Source: Clostridium frigidicarnis (GTDB lineage: Bacteria; Bacillota; Clostridia; Clostridiales; Clostridiaceae). From it: a stretch of DNA of 64,000 nucleotides. Below, in pieces: positions 25,926 through 36,172 of this stretch. The stretch's first letter is position 1, and each line of letters opens with the position of its first letter. The notes beneath the pieces are model-generated. The model saw only the letters and a program-made list of their open reading frames with translations. It made no database searches and had not been told where the DNA came from. The position numbers were made by a program, and so were the translations under genes. Where the stretch lies: assembly GCF_900111985.1 (NCBI RefSeq), contig NZ_FOKI01000002.1, positions 124,001 to 188,000 of the forward strand, written 5' to 3'.

Positions 25926-28109
25926 ATGCTGGATAAGTTAATAAGTAAAATCGATAAAAATTGTATTAATGTAGATAAAGAATTGGTAAAAAAAGCATAT
26001 AACTTAGCGGCTGAGGCTCATAGTATTCAAAAGAGAGAATCGGGAGAGCCTTATTTAGTGCATCCAATTGAAGTGGCATGCATTCTAGCTGAAATGGGCA
26101 TGGATACAAATACTATAGTTGCAGGGCTTCTTCATGATGTAATAGAAGATACACATTATAGTTATGATGATATAGAGGATATGTTTAATGAAGAAGTAGC
26201 AAATCTAGTTGATGGAGTAACAAAACTAGGGAAAATACAATATAAAACTAAGGAAGAGCAGCAAGCTGACAATGTAAGAAAAATGCTTTTAGCAATGACA
26301 AAAGACATAAGAGTTATACTTATAAAACTTGCAGACAGACTTCATAATTTAAGAACATTAAAATTTATGCCAATAGAAAAACAAAAACAAAAAGCAAAGG
26401 AAACCTTTGATATATATGCACCGTTAGCTCATAGATTAGGTATGTCTAAAATAAAATGGGAATTAGAAGATTTATCTTTTAGATATATGAATCCTAATGA
26501 ATATTATGATTTAGTAAAACAAATAGCAGAAAAAAGAATAGAACGAGAAGCATATACGTCTAATATAATAAATGATTTGCAAGAAAGATTGTTACTATCT
26601 GGTATAGAAACGGATATAGAAGGAAGACCTAAACATTTATATAGTATATATAGAAAAATGACAAATAAGAATAAATCCATAGATCAGATTTTTGATTTAA
26701 CTGCCATAAGAATTCTTGTTAATAATATAAAGGATTGTTATGCAGTGCTAGGAATTGTTCATACAGTATATAAGCCTATACCTGGGCGTTTTAAAGATTA
26801 TATAGCTATGCCTAAACCTAATATGTATCAATCTCTTCATACCACTGTTATAGGACCGCAAGGCAAAACCTTTGAAATACAAATAAGAACTTTTGATATG
26901 CATAAAACAGCAGAGTATGGTATAGCTGCTCACTGGAAATATAAAGAAGGTCAAAGTGAAAATAATGGAGAGAATTTTGAAAATAAGCTTTCTTGGATAA
27001 GAGATATGCTTGAGTGGCAAAGGGAAACATCTGATGCAGAAGAGTTTATGGAAGCATTTAAAATAGATTTGTTTTCAGATGAAGTATTTTTATTTACACC
27101 AAAGGGTGTTGTTATAAACTTACCTAATGAAGCAACAGCAATAGATTTTGCATATAGGATACACACAGATATAGGAAATAGGTGTATTGGAGCTAAAGTT
27201 AATGGAAAGATGGTTCCACTAGACTATCACTTGAAAACAGGAGAGATAGTAGAGATTTTGACATCATCAACTCCAAAAGGACCAAGTATTGACTGGCTTA
27301 ATATTGTAAAATCTAATCAAGCAAAAAGTAAAATTAGATCATGGTTTAAGAAACAGAAAAGAGAAGAAAATATACTTAAGGGTAAAGATATATTAGAAAA
27401 AGAATCAAAGAAACAGGGTTACAATTTTGGAGAATTAACAAAGACTACAACATTCCAAAAGATGATAAAAAAATATAACTTTAATTCTATTGATGACTTA
27501 TATGCTGTGGTTGGTAGTGGAACTGCTTTACCATCTGCAATAGTATCAAAACTAAAAGAAGAGATAGAAAGCACTAAATCTAAAGAAGAAGTGAATTCTG
27601 AAACACTAAAGAAAGTAGAAGAAAAGTTAAATAATAATGCCAACTCAAATAAAAATCAAAATATTGGGGTAACGGTAAAGGGATTAACCAATGTTATGGT
27701 TAGATTTGCTAAATGCTGCAATCCAGTTCCTGGAGATAATATAATAGGTTATACAACAAAGGGAAGAGGAATATCAGTTCATAGAAAAGATTGCAAAAAT
27801 ATATATGCAATTTCCGATTATGACAAGAGTAGATTTGTAGAAGTAGGTTGGGGTAATTCATCTAAAGGAGATTATATAACAGAAATACAGGTTCAAAGTG
27901 ATGATAGAAATGGAATTTTAGCAGATATTATGATTATAATTACAGAGCTTAAGATACATCTTGAGACTGTAAATGCTAAAACTAATAAGGAAAGTATTTG
28001 TGTTGCAAATGTAAAAATGAAAATTACTAATGTAGACGAACTTAAGGAACTTATAAAGAGATTAAAAGGTGTAAAAGGTGTTATTGAAGTATATAGAGTT
28101 AAAAATTAG
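25926..28109 (+). CDS. rel: Bifunctional (p)ppGpp synthetase/hydrolase Rel
   Basis: This 727-residue stringent-response enzyme makes and degrades (p)ppGpp. The HD hydrolase domain is intact (H70-D71 in [10 protein letters not shown]). The synthetase domain contains [17 protein letters not shown], where RFKD marks bifunctional Rel rather than RelA. A TGS domain (about 385-450), a zinc-finger-like segment with [11 protein letters not shown] and a C-terminal ACT domain follow. GAGGAGAG precedes the ATG. dtd follows after 14 bp, a usual partner order. Confidence 0.97.
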   Translation: MLDKLISKIDKNCINVDKELVKKAYNLAAEAHSIQKRESGEPYLVHPIEVACILAEMGMDTNTIVAGLLHDVIEDTHYSYDDIEDMFNEEVANLVDGVTKLGKIQYKTKEEQQADNVRKMLLAMTKDIRVILIKLADRLHNLRTLKFMPIEKQKQKAKETFDIYAPLAHRLGMSKIKWELEDLSFRYMNPNEYYDLVKQIAEKRIEREAYTSNIINDLQERLLLSGIETDIEGRPKHLYSIYRKMTNKNKSIDQIFDLTAIRILVNNIKDCYAVLGIVHTVYKPIPGRFKDYIAMPKPNMYQSLHTTVIGPQGKTFEIQIRTFDMHKTAEYGIAAHWKYKEGQSENNGENFENKLSWIRDMLEWQRETSDAEEFMEAFKIDLFSDEVFLFTPKGVVINLPNEATAIDFAYRIHTDIGNRCIGAKVNGKMVPLDYHLKTGEIVEILTSSTPKGPSIDWLNIVKSNQAKSKIRSWFKKQKREENILKGKDILEKESKKQGYNFGELTKTTTFQKMIKKYNFNSIDDLYAVVGSGTALPSAIVSKLKEEIESTKSKEEVNSETLKKVEEKLNNNANSNKNQNIGVTVKGLTNVMVRFAKCCNPVPGDNIIGYTTKGRGISVHRKDCKNIYAISDYDKSRFVEVGWGNSSKGDYITEIQVQSDDRNGILADIMIIITELKIHLETVNAKTNKESICVANVKMKITNVDELKELIKRLKGVKGVIEVYRVKN

Positions 28110-28123
28110 AGAGGTTGATATTT

Positions 28124-28573
28124 ATGAGAGCTATAGTACAAAGAGTTTTATCTTCTAGTGTTACAGTTGATGGAGAAATAGTGGGAAAAATAAATAAAGG
28201 CTTTAATGTTCTTTTAGGAATACAAAAAGAAGATACAGAGGATGATATAAATTACTTAGTAAGAAAAATAGTAAACCTTAGGGTTTTTAATGATGAAAAT
28301 GATAAAATGAATTTATCATTAAATGATGTAAAAGGGGAACTATTAATAGTTTCCCAATTTACTTTGTATGGGGATTGTAGGAAAGGGAACAGGCCAAACT
28401 TCATGTCAGCATTAGGCGGAGATGAAGCAAAGAAACTTTATGAATGCTTTGTGGAAGAGTGTAGGAAAAGTGGATTGAAAGTTGAAACAGGTGTATTTGC
28501 AGCGGATATGAATGTGTCTATTGAGAATGATGGACCAGTTACATTATTATTAGAAAGTAAGAAGACTTTTTAA
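28124..28573 (+). CDS. dtd: D-aminoacyl-tRNA deacylase
   Basis: Dtd removes D-amino acids and glycine wrongly attached to tRNA. The 149-residue protein has the two signature motifs [11 protein letters not shown] and [19 protein letters not shown] at 28115 is in frame, but GAGAGG overlaps it, so I choose the ATG at 28124. It lies between rel and a metallo-beta-lactamase-fold hydrolase gene in one tight transcription unit. Confidence 0.95.
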   Translation: MRAIVQRVLSSSVTVDGEIVGKINKGFNVLLGIQKEDTEDDINYLVRKIVNLRVFNDENDKMNLSLNDVKGELLIVSQFTLYGDCRKGNRPNFMSALGGDEAKKLYECFVEECRKSGLKVETGVFAADMNVSIENDGPVTLLLESKKTF

Positions 28574-28590
28574 AATTTGGAGGTATGGTT

Positions 28591-29196
28591 ATGTTAATTA
28601 AAAGAATACCAGCAGGAATATATGCAGCAAATTGTTATATAGTAATGGACGAAAATACTAAAGATACAATTGTAATAGATATTGGTGGAGATGTAGATGA
28701 TATAATAAAAGAGCTTAGAAATCTTAAGGCTAATCTAAAAGCAATATTGTTAACTCACGGACATGTTGATCATGTAAGTGGAGTGTTGGAGTTGAAAAGA
28801 GAGTATGATGTTCCAGTTTACTTAAGTTCAAAAGATGAAGAACTTATGATAAAGAATACTTATATATATGGAAATTTTGGAGATAAAAGAGCTGACTATT
28901 CTTTAAATCAAGGAGATAAATTAAAGATTGGATCTTTAAATATTCAGGTTATAGCAACACCAGGTCACACCCCAGGAGGAGTTTGCTTTTTAATAGAAAA
29001 TGATTTGTTTACTGGGGATACTTTGTTTTATGGATCTGTAGGTAGATCAGATTTAGAGGGTGGAGATCATATAGAACTTATAAATAATATTAAGAGTAAA
29101 CTTGTAGTATTATCAGATGATATAAAAGTTTATTGTGGACATGGACCATCAACTACTATAGGAAAAGAAAAACAAATAAATCCATTTTTAAGATAA
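28591..29196 (+). CDS. Metallo-beta-lactamase-fold hydrolase (glyoxalase II-like)
   Basis: This 201-residue protein has the THGHVDH metal motif (H56, H58, D60, H61), a further histidine in TPGHTPGG, the bridging aspartate in LFTGDTLF, and the last histidine in YCGHGP. The short single-domain form found beside rel and dtd is usually annotated as a hydroxyacylglutathione-hydrolase-like protein, but clostridia generally lack glutathione, so the substrate is open. The ATG at 28585 is directly against GGAGGT; the ATG at 28591 has normal 7-base spacing and is preferred. Confidence 0.88.
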   Translation: MLIKRIPAGIYAANCYIVMDENTKDTIVIDIGGDVDDIIKELRNLKANLKAILLTHGHVDHVSGVLELKREYDVPVYLSSKDEELMIKNTYIYGNFGDKRADYSLNQGDKLKIGSLNIQVIATPGHTPGGVCFLIENDLFTGDTLFYGSVGRSDLEGGDHIELINNIKSKLVVLSDDIKVYCGHGPSTTIGKEKQINPFLR

Positions 29197-29211
29197 AAAG
29201 CAGGAGATGTC

Positions 29212-30630
29212 ATGGTGAAAATAGTATTAAATAATGAAAAATTTAGGTATGATATATATCAAATAGTAAATTTATATTATGGTTTTCAAGATATAAAATT
29301 TGTAGATGATGACGGAGATTTCTACATTAATATAGATGAAAATAGTATGGAAATAAAGGGTATAACATTAGAAAAGACTTATGAATTAAAAAATAATATT
29401 AAAGATAATGTTAAAGAAGGTGTATTTAGATATTTTTGTGATTTGACCAACAAAAATCTACCTTGGGGTACATTAGTTGGTATAAGGCCAAGTAAAATAG
29501 CACTAACTTTATTACAAGAAAATAAATCAGAAAAAGAAATTGTTCAATATTTTAAAGATAAGTATCTAGCAATTGAAGAAAAAGCTAAACTATGTATAGA
29601 TGTTGCAAAATATGAAGATAAGTTTATTAATAATAAAAAAGATAAGGTAAGTATTTATATAGGAATGCCATTTTGTCCTACAAGATGCTTATATTGCTCA
29701 TTTACATCAAATCCAATAGCTTCTAATAAAAAACTTGTAGATCCATATTTAGATGCACTAATTAAAGAAATAATAGCATTAGGTGCATATGTAAAAGAAA
29801 AGAATTTAGAAGTTGAATGTGTGTATTTTGGAGGGGGAACTCCAACAGCTGTAAATGATAAGCAGTTTGAAAGATTAATGGTAGAAATATATAATAATCT
29901 TATCAAGGATAAAATTATAGGGGAATTCACAGTAGAATGTGGAAGACCAGATAGTATAACTAAAGAAAAGCTTACAACCATGAAGAAATATGAGGTTAGT
30001 AGGATAAGTATAAATCCTCAAACTATGAATGATTCTACATTAAAGGCCATAGGAAGGAATCACTCCTCTACACTTGTAAAAGAAGTGTTTAAAGAAGCTA
30101 GAGATATGGGATTTGATAATATAAATATGGATTTAATAGTAGGATTACCAGGAGAAAGAACTTTACAAGTTGAAAAATCATGTGATGAAATCTTAAAATT
30201 AGAACCAGATTCATTAACAATACATGGTATGTCTGTAAAAAGGGCATCTAGACTTTATGAACAAATTTGCTTGAAAAAAGAGTTCTCAATTCCCGAACAA
30301 GAGGAATTAAACCATATGTATAATTTAACTAAGGAATTAGCTAATAAATTATATATGAAGCCGTACTATATGTATAGACAGAAAAATATGGTTGGGAATA
30401 TGGAGAATGTAGGGTATTCTAAAGTTGAAAAAGAAGGAATATACAACATTCAAATGATAGAGGAACATCAAACTATAATAGCATTAGGGGCAGATGCTGT
30501 ATCTAAAGTTGTATTTTTAGATGAAAATAGGATTGAGAGATTTGCAAATGTTAAGGATGTTAGGGAATATATATCTAGAATTGATGAAATGATTTATAAG
30601 AAGCAGCAACTGCTTAATACTTTATATTAG
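29212..30630 (+). CDS. hemZ: HemZ-type radical SAM protein (coproporphyrinogen dehydrogenase-like)
   Basis: This 472-residue protein has an N-terminal ~155-residue domain typical of HemZ, then a radical SAM core with [10 protein letters not shown] (CxxxCxxC), the glycine-rich [10 protein letters not shown] and a HemN-like C-terminal segment. HemN-type enzymes decarboxylate coproporphyrinogen III anaerobically; several radical SAM relatives instead transfer or degrade heme. No other heme gene lies in this window, so the annotated activity is uncertain. GCAGGAG precedes the ATG. The rel-dtd-MBL-hemZ-hisS order is tight and recurs in Clostridia. Confidence 0.85.
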   Translation: MVKIVLNNEKFRYDIYQIVNLYYGFQDIKFVDDDGDFYINIDENSMEIKGITLEKTYELKNNIKDNVKEGVFRYFCDLTNKNLPWGTLVGIRPSKIALTLLQENKSEKEIVQYFKDKYLAIEEKAKLCIDVAKYEDKFINNKKDKVSIYIGMPFCPTRCLYCSFTSNPIASNKKLVDPYLDALIKEIIALGAYVKEKNLEVECVYFGGGTPTAVNDKQFERLMVEIYNNLIKDKIIGEFTVECGRPDSITKEKLTTMKKYEVSRISINPQTMNDSTLKAIGRNHSSTLVKEVFKEARDMGFDNINMDLIVGLPGERTLQVEKSCDEILKLEPDSLTIHGMSVKRASRLYEQICLKKEFSIPEQEELNHMYNLTKELANKLYMKPYYMYRQKNMVGNMENVGYSKVEKEGIYNIQMIEEHQTIIALGADAVSKVVFLDENRIERFANVKDVREYISRIDEMIYKKQQLLNTLY

Positions 30631-30643
30631 GAGGAATTTTCAC

Positions 30644-31897
30644 ATGGAAAAGATGCAAAAACCAAAAGGTACTAATGACATGCTTCATGTTGATGCATAT
30701 AAATGGCAATATGTAGAAAATAGTCTTAAAAACTTAGCAGAAGAGTATGGAATAAGAGAAATAAGGACTCCTATATTTGAACATACAGAACTTTTTTCAA
30801 GAGGAGTTGGAGAAACTACAGATGTGGTTCAAAAAGAAATGTATACTTTTGAAGACAAGGGTGGAAGAAGTGTAACATTAAAGCCAGAAGGAACTGCTGG
30901 AACAGTTAGAGCCTTTATACAGCATTCTGTATATGCAGATGCGCAACCAACTAAAATGTATTATTTTACACCTGTATTTAGATATGAGAATGTCCAAAAA
31001 GGACGTCTTAGACAACATCATCAATTTGGTGTTGAAATGTTTGGAGCTAAAGAAGCTTCTATGGATGCAGAAATAATATCCTTAGCAATGAGAGCTTTTA
31101 AAGAGTTCGGAGTTAAGGATTTAAGTCTTAATATTAACAGCATAGGATGTCCTAAATGTAGAAACAAATATAACGAAGCATTGAAAGAATTTTTAAATCA
31201 AAACTATGATGAATTATGTGGTACTTGTAAATCTAGATTTGAGAAAAATCCTATGAGAATTTTAGATTGTAAAGAAAAAAAGTGCAAAGAAATAAATAAA
31301 AACGCACCTGTTATATTAGATTATATATGTGAAGAGTGCCAAGATCATTTTGATAATTTAAAAAGATATTTAGAAGTTATGGGGATAGAATATAAGATTG
31401 ACCCATACATAGTAAGAGGATTGGATTATTACACAAAAACAGTATTTGAAGTAATAAATAAGGATATAACTGTTTGTGGTGGAGGAAGATATGATAAGCT
31501 TATAGAAGAAATTGGAGGACCAGATATGCCAGCAGTTGGATTTGGTATGGGACTTGAAAGGCTTCTTATGACATTGGAAGAAGAAAATATAGAAATTCCG
31601 AAGCCAGATCTTTTAGATTTATATATAGGATCAATGGGAGATGTAGCAAATCTTCAAAGCTTTAATATAATATACAATTTGAGAAAATTAGGATTAAGCT
31701 GTGACGGGGATCACATGAAGAAAAGTGTAAAAGCTCAGATGAAGTTTGCAAACAAGCTGGAGGCTAATTATTCAATAATATTAGGTGATGATGAGCTTTC
31801 AAATAAAAAAGCAAATCTTAAAAGAATGAGTGATGGAGAAATCTTTGAAGTGGATTTAACTAATTTACAACAATTAGTTGATATAATCAAAAAGTAA
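30644..31897 (+). CDS. hisS: Histidyl-tRNA synthetase
   Basis: This 417-residue class II synthetase has motif 2 ([22 protein letters not shown]), the histidine-specific motif [13 protein letters not shown] and motif 3 ([12 protein letters not shown]), plus a C-terminal anticodon-binding domain (about 325-417). It also has a cysteine-rich insertion (CPKCRNKYN through CEECQDH), common in clostridial HisRS and able to bind metal. AGGAGG precedes the ATG. It lies 13 bp after hemZ and 16 bp before aspS. No T-box is seen. Confidence 0.97.
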   Translation: MEKMQKPKGTNDMLHVDAYKWQYVENSLKNLAEEYGIREIRTPIFEHTELFSRGVGETTDVVQKEMYTFEDKGGRSVTLKPEGTAGTVRAFIQHSVYADAQPTKMYYFTPVFRYENVQKGRLRQHHQFGVEMFGAKEASMDAEIISLAMRAFKEFGVKDLSLNINSIGCPKCRNKYNEALKEFLNQNYDELCGTCKSRFEKNPMRILDCKEKKCKEINKNAPVILDYICEECQDHFDNLKRYLEVMGIEYKIDPYIVRGLDYYTKTVFEVINKDITVCGGGRYDKLIEEIGGPDMPAVGFGMGLERLLMTLEEENIEIPKPDLLDLYIGSMGDVANLQSFNIIYNLRKLGLSCDGDHMKKSVKAQMKFANKLEANYSIILGDDELSNKKANLKRMSDGEIFEVDLTNLQQLVDIIKK

Positions 31898-31913
31898 ACT
31901 AGGAGGAGTAGCC

Positions 31914-33698
31914 ATGGGTGAAGCGCTAAATGGGGTCAAACGTACTATAATGTGCGGAGACTTAAGAGAATCTCATATAGGTAATAAAGTTACTGTCATG
32001 GGATGGGTCCAAAGAAAGAGAAATCTTGGGGGATTAATCTTTATAGATTTAAGAGATAGAGAAGGAATTCTTCAAGTAGTGTTTGGAGAAGCAATAAATA
32101 ATGAAGCTTTTATAAAGGCTGATACTGTAAAATCAGAGTACTGTATAGCTGTTACGGGGGATATTGTAAAAAGAGAATCAATAAATGAAAATATGCCAAC
32201 AGGTATGGTAGAATTAAAAGGAGAGAACATAAAGATTCTTTCAGAGTCTGAAACACCTCCAATATATATAAAAGAAAATTTAGATGCATCAGAAGCTATA
32301 AGGTTAAAGTATAGATACTTAGATTTAAGAAGACCAGATATGCAAAATATCTTTAAAATAAGACATAGAACAGCTAAAGCTATAAGAGACTTCTTAGATA
32401 AAGAAGAGTTCCTTGAAATGGAAACTCCTATGCTTACAAAAAGTACTCCAGAAGGAGCAAGGGATTATTTAGTTCCAAGTAGAAATTATCCAGGAATGTT
32501 TTATGCATTACCTCAATCTCCACAATTATTTAAGCAATTACTTATGGTATCAGGTTACGATAAGTATTTCCAAATAGTTAAGTGTTTTAGAGATGAAGAT
32601 TTAAGAGCTAATAGACAACCAGAGTTTACTCAGGTGGACCTTGAAATGTCTTTTGTTGAGCAAGATGATGTTATTTCATTAAACGAAAGATTGATAAAAC
32701 ATGTATTTAAAGAAGTTATAGATTTAGATATAAAGCTTCCTATAAAAAGAATGCCATTTGCAGAAGCAATGAGTAAATATGGTAGTGATAAACCAGATTT
32801 AAGATTCGGAATGGAAATAAAAAATTTAACAGAAGCTGTTAAAGGTTGTGAATTTAAGGTATTCAATGATGCTTTAGCTAATGGAGGATCTGTAAGAGGT
32901 TTAACTGTTGAAGGTGGAGCTTCTATGGGTAGAAAAGACATAGATAGATTAGGTGAGTTTGTAAAAACTTATAAAGCTAAAGGATTAGCATGGATACAAT
33001 ACAAAGAAGAAGGTATAAAATCACCTATAGCTAAATTCTTAAAAGAAGAAGAAATTAATGCTATTATAGAAAAGGCTGAAGCTAAAGTTGGAGACTTAAT
33101 ATTAATAGTTGCTGATAAAAATAGTGTAGTATTACAGTCATTAGGTGCATTAAGATTAGAATTAGCTAAAAAACTTGATTTAATAAAAGATAAAAATGAG
33201 TTTAATTTTGTATGGATAACAGAGTTTGCACTTCTAGAATACAATGAAGAAGAAGGAAGATATTCCGCAGCTCACCATCCATTTACAATGCCTATGGATG
33301 AAGATATAGAATATCTTGATAGTGATCCAGGTAGAGTAAGAGCTAAAGCATATGACCTAGTATTAAATGGTGAAGAGCTAGGTGGCGGTAGTATAAGAAT
33401 ACATGATACAAAACTTCAAGAGAAGATGTTTAATGTATTAGGATTTACAAGTGAATCTGCATGGGAAAGATTTGGATTCTTACTGGAATCATTTAAATAT
33501 GGTCCACCACCACATGGTGGATTAGCATTTGGTCTTGATAGAATGGTTATGTTCCTTGCAGGAACTGATAACATAAAAGATGTTATAGCATTCCCTAAGA
33601 ATCAAAATGCATTCTGTCCATTAACAGAAGCACCAAATGTAGCTGATGAAAAACAGTTAAATGAACTTGGTATAGAAATACAAAAAACTGAAGAGTAA
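31914..33698 (+). CDS. aspS: Aspartyl-tRNA synthetase (bacterial type)
   Basis: This 594-residue class IIb synthetase has an N-terminal OB-fold anticodon-binding domain (about 15-115, GWVQRKRNLGGLIFIDLRDR), the class II catalytic core with motif 2 (FQIVKCFRDEDLRANRQPEF), the bacterial GAD insertion (about 290-415) and motif 3 (GLAFGLDRMVMFLAG). GGAGGAG precedes the ATG. It shares a transcript with hisS and ends at a strong terminator. Whether it is discriminating or also charges tRNA-Asn cannot be settled here. Confidence 0.97.
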   Translation: MGEALNGVKRTIMCGDLRESHIGNKVTVMGWVQRKRNLGGLIFIDLRDREGILQVVFGEAINNEAFIKADTVKSEYCIAVTGDIVKRESINENMPTGMVELKGENIKILSESETPPIYIKENLDASEAIRLKYRYLDLRRPDMQNIFKIRHRTAKAIRDFLDKEEFLEMETPMLTKSTPEGARDYLVPSRNYPGMFYALPQSPQLFKQLLMVSGYDKYFQIVKCFRDEDLRANRQPEFTQVDLEMSFVEQDDVISLNERLIKHVFKEVIDLDIKLPIKRMPFAEAMSKYGSDKPDLRFGMEIKNLTEAVKGCEFKVFNDALANGGSVRGLTVEGGASMGRKDIDRLGEFVKTYKAKGLAWIQYKEEGIKSPIAKFLKEEEINAIIEKAEAKVGDLILIVADKNSVVLQSLGALRLELAKKLDLIKDKNEFNFVWITEFALLEYNEEEGRYSAAHHPFTMPMDEDIEYLDSDPGRVRAKAYDLVLNGEELGGGSIRIHDTKLQEKMFNVLGFTSESAWERFGFLLESFKYGPPPHGGLAFGLDRMVMFLAGTDNIKDVIAFPKNQNAFCPLTEAPNVADEKQLNELGIEIQKTEE

Positions 33699-33706
33699 AA
33701 ACAAAA

Positions 33707-33744
33707 ATCCGTATCGGTACTTTGCTGATACGGATTATTTTGCT
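33707..33744 (+). terminator. Terminator of the rel-hisS-aspS unit
   Basis: AATCCGTATC and GATACGGATT form a 10 bp stem followed by ATTTTG. Confidence 0.85.
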
Positions 33745-33893
33745 TTAGATACATGGAAAAAATAAATATGTAGATAGCTTTGAGAAGCATTTTGTCTGGA
33801 GTTAATAGTGACGTAGACACTTTTTTATTTATATGTCTAAAAAGGTAAAATTTGTGATATAATAATTTTAATAATGGTGAGGGGGAATTTTTA

Positions 33894-35123
33894 ATGAATA
33901 AGGATTTATTAAAAAAATATGCAGAGTTAACAGTAAGAACAGGAATAAATATTCAAAAAAATCAAATTCTACATATAAATGCCACAATAGATTGTATAGA
34001 ATTTGTAAGATTTATAGCAGAGAGTGCTTATGATGCAGGAGCAGAAAATGTTATAGTGGATTATGTAGATGAAGAATTGAGTTTAATGAAGTACAAAAAA
34101 GCTCCTAAAGAAAGCTTTTCTAAGATGCCAACATATGCAGCTATAGGTAGAACAGCATTAGCTAAAGAAGAAGGAGCAGCCTTTTTAAGTATATCCTCTA
34201 GAAATCCAGAATTATTAAAGGATATTGATCCTAAATTAGTAGCAGAAGCTAACAAAGCTAATAGCACAGCATTTAAAGAATTCTATGAATGTGTAATGGG
34301 TGATAATAATCAATGGTGTGTTGTTGCTGTGCCAACAGAGGCCTGGGCTAAAAAAGTTTTTCCTAATTTAGATACAGATGAAGCTGTGGAAAAATTGTGG
34401 GAACAAATATTTAAAATAGTGAGGGTGGATAAAGAAGCTCCAGTTGAAGCATGGAATAAGCATTTAAGCAATTTACAAGAAAAACGTACTTTTTTAAACA
34501 AAAAGAGATTTAAATATTTATATTACAAATCAGAAGGAACAGATTTAACTATAGAGTTACCAACCAAGCATCAATGGTTAGGTGGAGCAGATAAGTCTAC
34601 TAAAGAAATTACTTTTGTTGCTAATATGCCAACAGAAGAAGTATTTACTTTGCCATTAAAAACAGGGGTTAATGGTTATGTTAAGAGTACAAAACCATTA
34701 ATATATGGAGGAAATGTAATTGACAACTTTGTATTGACTTTTAAACATGGAAAAGTTGTTGATATAAAAGCTGAAAAAGGATATGAGATTTTGAAAAATT
34801 TAATTGAAACAGATGAGGGATCTCATTATCTGGGCGAGGTAGCTTTAGTTCCATATAGTTCGCCTATTTCTGAAAGCAATATAATATTCTTTAATACTTT
34901 ATTTGATGAAAATGCATCTTGTCACTTAGCATTAGGAAGTGCATACTCAAGTTGTATAGAAGGATTTACTAGTTTAAGTGAAGAAGAGAAGAAGACACAA
35001 GAAGTCAATAACTCATTAAATCATGTTGATTTTATGATAGGATCTAAAGAATTAAATATTATTGGTGAAACTGTTGATGGAGAGAAGATTCAAATATTTA
35101 AAGATGGCAATTGGGCATTTTAA
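33894..35123 (+). CDS. M29-family aminopeptidase
   Basis: This 409-residue protein matches the thermophilic-type (AmpS/M29) metallo-aminopeptidases, which trim N-terminal residues from peptides in the cytoplasm using two divalent metals. Likely ligands are the glutamate in PTEEVFTLP, the glutamates and histidine in ETDEGSHYLGEVALVP, the H in NASCHLALG, and H and D in HVDFMIG. GGTGAGGGGG precedes the ATG. A hairpin (AGAGG to CCTCT around 35141-35167) follows the stop. Confidence 0.9.
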   Translation: MNKDLLKKYAELTVRTGINIQKNQILHINATIDCIEFVRFIAESAYDAGAENVIVDYVDEELSLMKYKKAPKESFSKMPTYAAIGRTALAKEEGAAFLSISSRNPELLKDIDPKLVAEANKANSTAFKEFYECVMGDNNQWCVVAVPTEAWAKKVFPNLDTDEAVEKLWEQIFKIVRVDKEAPVEAWNKHLSNLQEKRTFLNKKRFKYLYYKSEGTDLTIELPTKHQWLGGADKSTKEITFVANMPTEEVFTLPLKTGVNGYVKSTKPLIYGGNVIDNFVLTFKHGKVVDIKAEKGYEILKNLIETDEGSHYLGEVALVPYSSPISESNIIFFNTLFDENASCHLALGSAYSSCIEGFTSLSEEEKKTQEVNNSLNHVDFMIGSKELNIIGETVDGEKIQIFKDGNWAF

Positions 35124-35137
35124 ATTAAAATAAATTG

Positions 35138-35171
35138 AAATGAGAGGAGGTTAAGATACCCCCTCTTATTT
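35138..35171 (+). terminator. Probable terminator of the aminopeptidase gene
   Basis: AAATGAGAGGAGG pairs with CCCCCTCTTATTT with two mismatches around an 8 nt loop. Confidence 0.55.
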
Positions 35172-35229
35172 CTTGTCTGTATTTAATCTATAATTAAAGT
35201 CTAAAATTAAACATGTATAGTCCTTTTAA

Positions 35230-35348
35230 GTTGAAAGCTTCCTTAAGTAACAAGTTTGGGAGGCTTTTGTTCGCGATGTTCTTGAAAACTTAGAATTTAA
35301 TTTTTTTATTTTAGATTTTCAACCTCGACTTGTCACTTATAACTAAGA
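35230..35348. repeat. Dispersed repeat R1, degenerate copy D
   Basis: The left part (AAGTAACAAGTTTGGGAGGC) is diverged. The right part is clear: TTAGATTTTCAACCTCGACT followed by TGTCACTTAT, matching copies A and B. It fills most of the spacer before the CsoR-type gene. Confidence 0.6.
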
Positions 35349-35370
35349 AATGTATTTTCTTTAGGGGAAT

Positions 35371-35399
35371 TTGTAATAATAAATAAAGAATGATATAAT
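35371..35399 (+). promoter_or_regulatory. Sigma-A promoter of the CsoR/CstR-type gene
   Basis: TTGTAA (35371-35376), a 17 bp spacer and perfect TATAAT (35394-35399), 44 bp before the ATG. Confidence 0.75.
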
Positions 35400-35402
35400 T
35401 TG

Positions 35403-35428
35403 TGTATACTATATAGGGGTATATATAA
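35403..35428. promoter_or_regulatory. Candidate CsoR/CstR operator
   Basis: GTATACTATATAGGGGTATA lies just at the expected transcription start. A G-tract flanked by AT-rich, roughly symmetric arms is typical for DUF156 repressor operators, so self-repression is likely. Confidence 0.55.
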
Positions 35429-35442
35429 GGAGTGAATTTACT

Positions 35443-35706
35443 ATGGATTCAAAAAAACAAGCGCTAAAAAAGGATGTATTAGTTAGGTTAAGAAGGATAG
35501 AAGGACAGGTAAAAGGCATACAAAATATGGTTGATAAAGAAGTATGTTGCAAGGAAGTATTAGTGCAAGTAGCAGCAGTAAGGGCGGCTATGAACAAGGT
35601 AGGAGGGCTTATGCTCGAAAATTATGCCTATAACTGTATGGAATTTGATGAAGAAGATGAGAAGGTACAACAATTAATAAGCGCATTAGTAATGTTTTTA
35701 AAATAA
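35443..35706 (+). CDS. CsoR/CstR-family transcriptional repressor (DUF156)
   Basis: This 87-residue all-helical tetrameric repressor has the family N-terminus VLVRLRRIEGQVKGIQNMV. The Cu(I) site of CsoR is Cys-His-Cys. Here C36 and C65 are at the family positions, but the residue aligned with the histidine is Tyr61, so the copper ligand set is incomplete. Two cysteines 29 residues apart without the histidine is the pattern of CstR persulfide sensors. No copper ATPase, chaperone or sulfurtransferase gene is adjacent; the gene stands alone with its own promoter, candidate operator and a shared downstream terminator. Assignment to the family is firm, the inducer is inference. Confidence 0.9.
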   Translation: MDSKKQALKKDVLVRLRRIEGQVKGIQNMVDKEVCCKEVLVQVAAVRAAMNKVGGLMLENYAYNCMEFDEEDEKVQQLISALVMFLK

Positions 35707-35709
35707 CTA

Positions 35710-35749
35710 AAAAGAAAGCCTTAGGAATGTTTTCCTAAGGCTTTCTTCA
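35710..35749. terminator. Bidirectional terminator
   Basis: AAAGAAAGCCTTAGGAA and TTCCTAAGGCTTTCTT form a 16 bp stem with a short loop between the convergent CsoR-type gene and yjjB. The 3' end of yjjB overlaps the arm. Confidence 0.85.
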
Positions 35750-36170
35750 ATTTTGAATAATTTACAAATCTGGCTACAGAAGATGTTAAAAGAACACCTA
35801 TAGCTATTGCTCCAGCACAAGACAAGGTGTTTATACCTAGTTCTAATGAACGGGATGCATTTCCCTCTATTGATGCATACATTGTATGGTACATGCCGCC
35901 CCCAGGAACTAAAGGGATTAAAGCACACACAACAAATGTTGTAACTGGGGATTTAAGTCTTCGTGCAGATATTTCAGAATAAGCACTAAGAGCAATAGAA
36001 CCGAAAAAGAGACCTGTTATATTAGAACAATTTAGGCTTAATGCTATTTCATATACAAACCATCCTAGCCCACCACCAACGGTAGCAGCTCTTAGGTTTT
36101 TTCCTTTTATATTAAATAATATTCCGAAGCAGAAAGTTGCAACTAAAGCATAAAATGAGTTTAAAAACAT
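35721..36170 (-). CDS. Threonine/serine exporter family, YjjB-like subunit (ThrE C-terminal half)
   Basis: This 149-residue integral membrane protein has about four or five helices and the motif LIPLVPGGGMYHTMYA characteristic of the YjjB/DUF3815 family. Together with the upstream YjjP-like protein it forms what is a single ThrE protein in actinobacteria. In E. coli the YjjP/YjjB pair has been linked to succinate export; ThrE exports threonine and serine. An upstream in-frame ATG at 36200 would overlap yjjP, but AGGAGG lies inside it, so the start is at 36170, two bases after the yjjP stop. Confidence 0.85.
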   Translation of the reverse strand: MFLNSFYALVATFCFGILFNIKGKNLRAATVGGGLGWFVYEIALSLNCSNITGLFFGSIALSAYSEISARRLKSPVTTFVVCALIPLVPGGGMYHTMYASIEGNASRSLELGINTLSCAGAIAIGVLLTSSVARFVNYSKLKKALGKHS

Positions 36171-36172
36171 AA

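Noticed and set aside
33808-33828. AGTG to CACT mini-hairpin with T-run upstream of the aminopeptidase gene
   Set aside because: Only a 4 bp stem; too weak to call a terminator.
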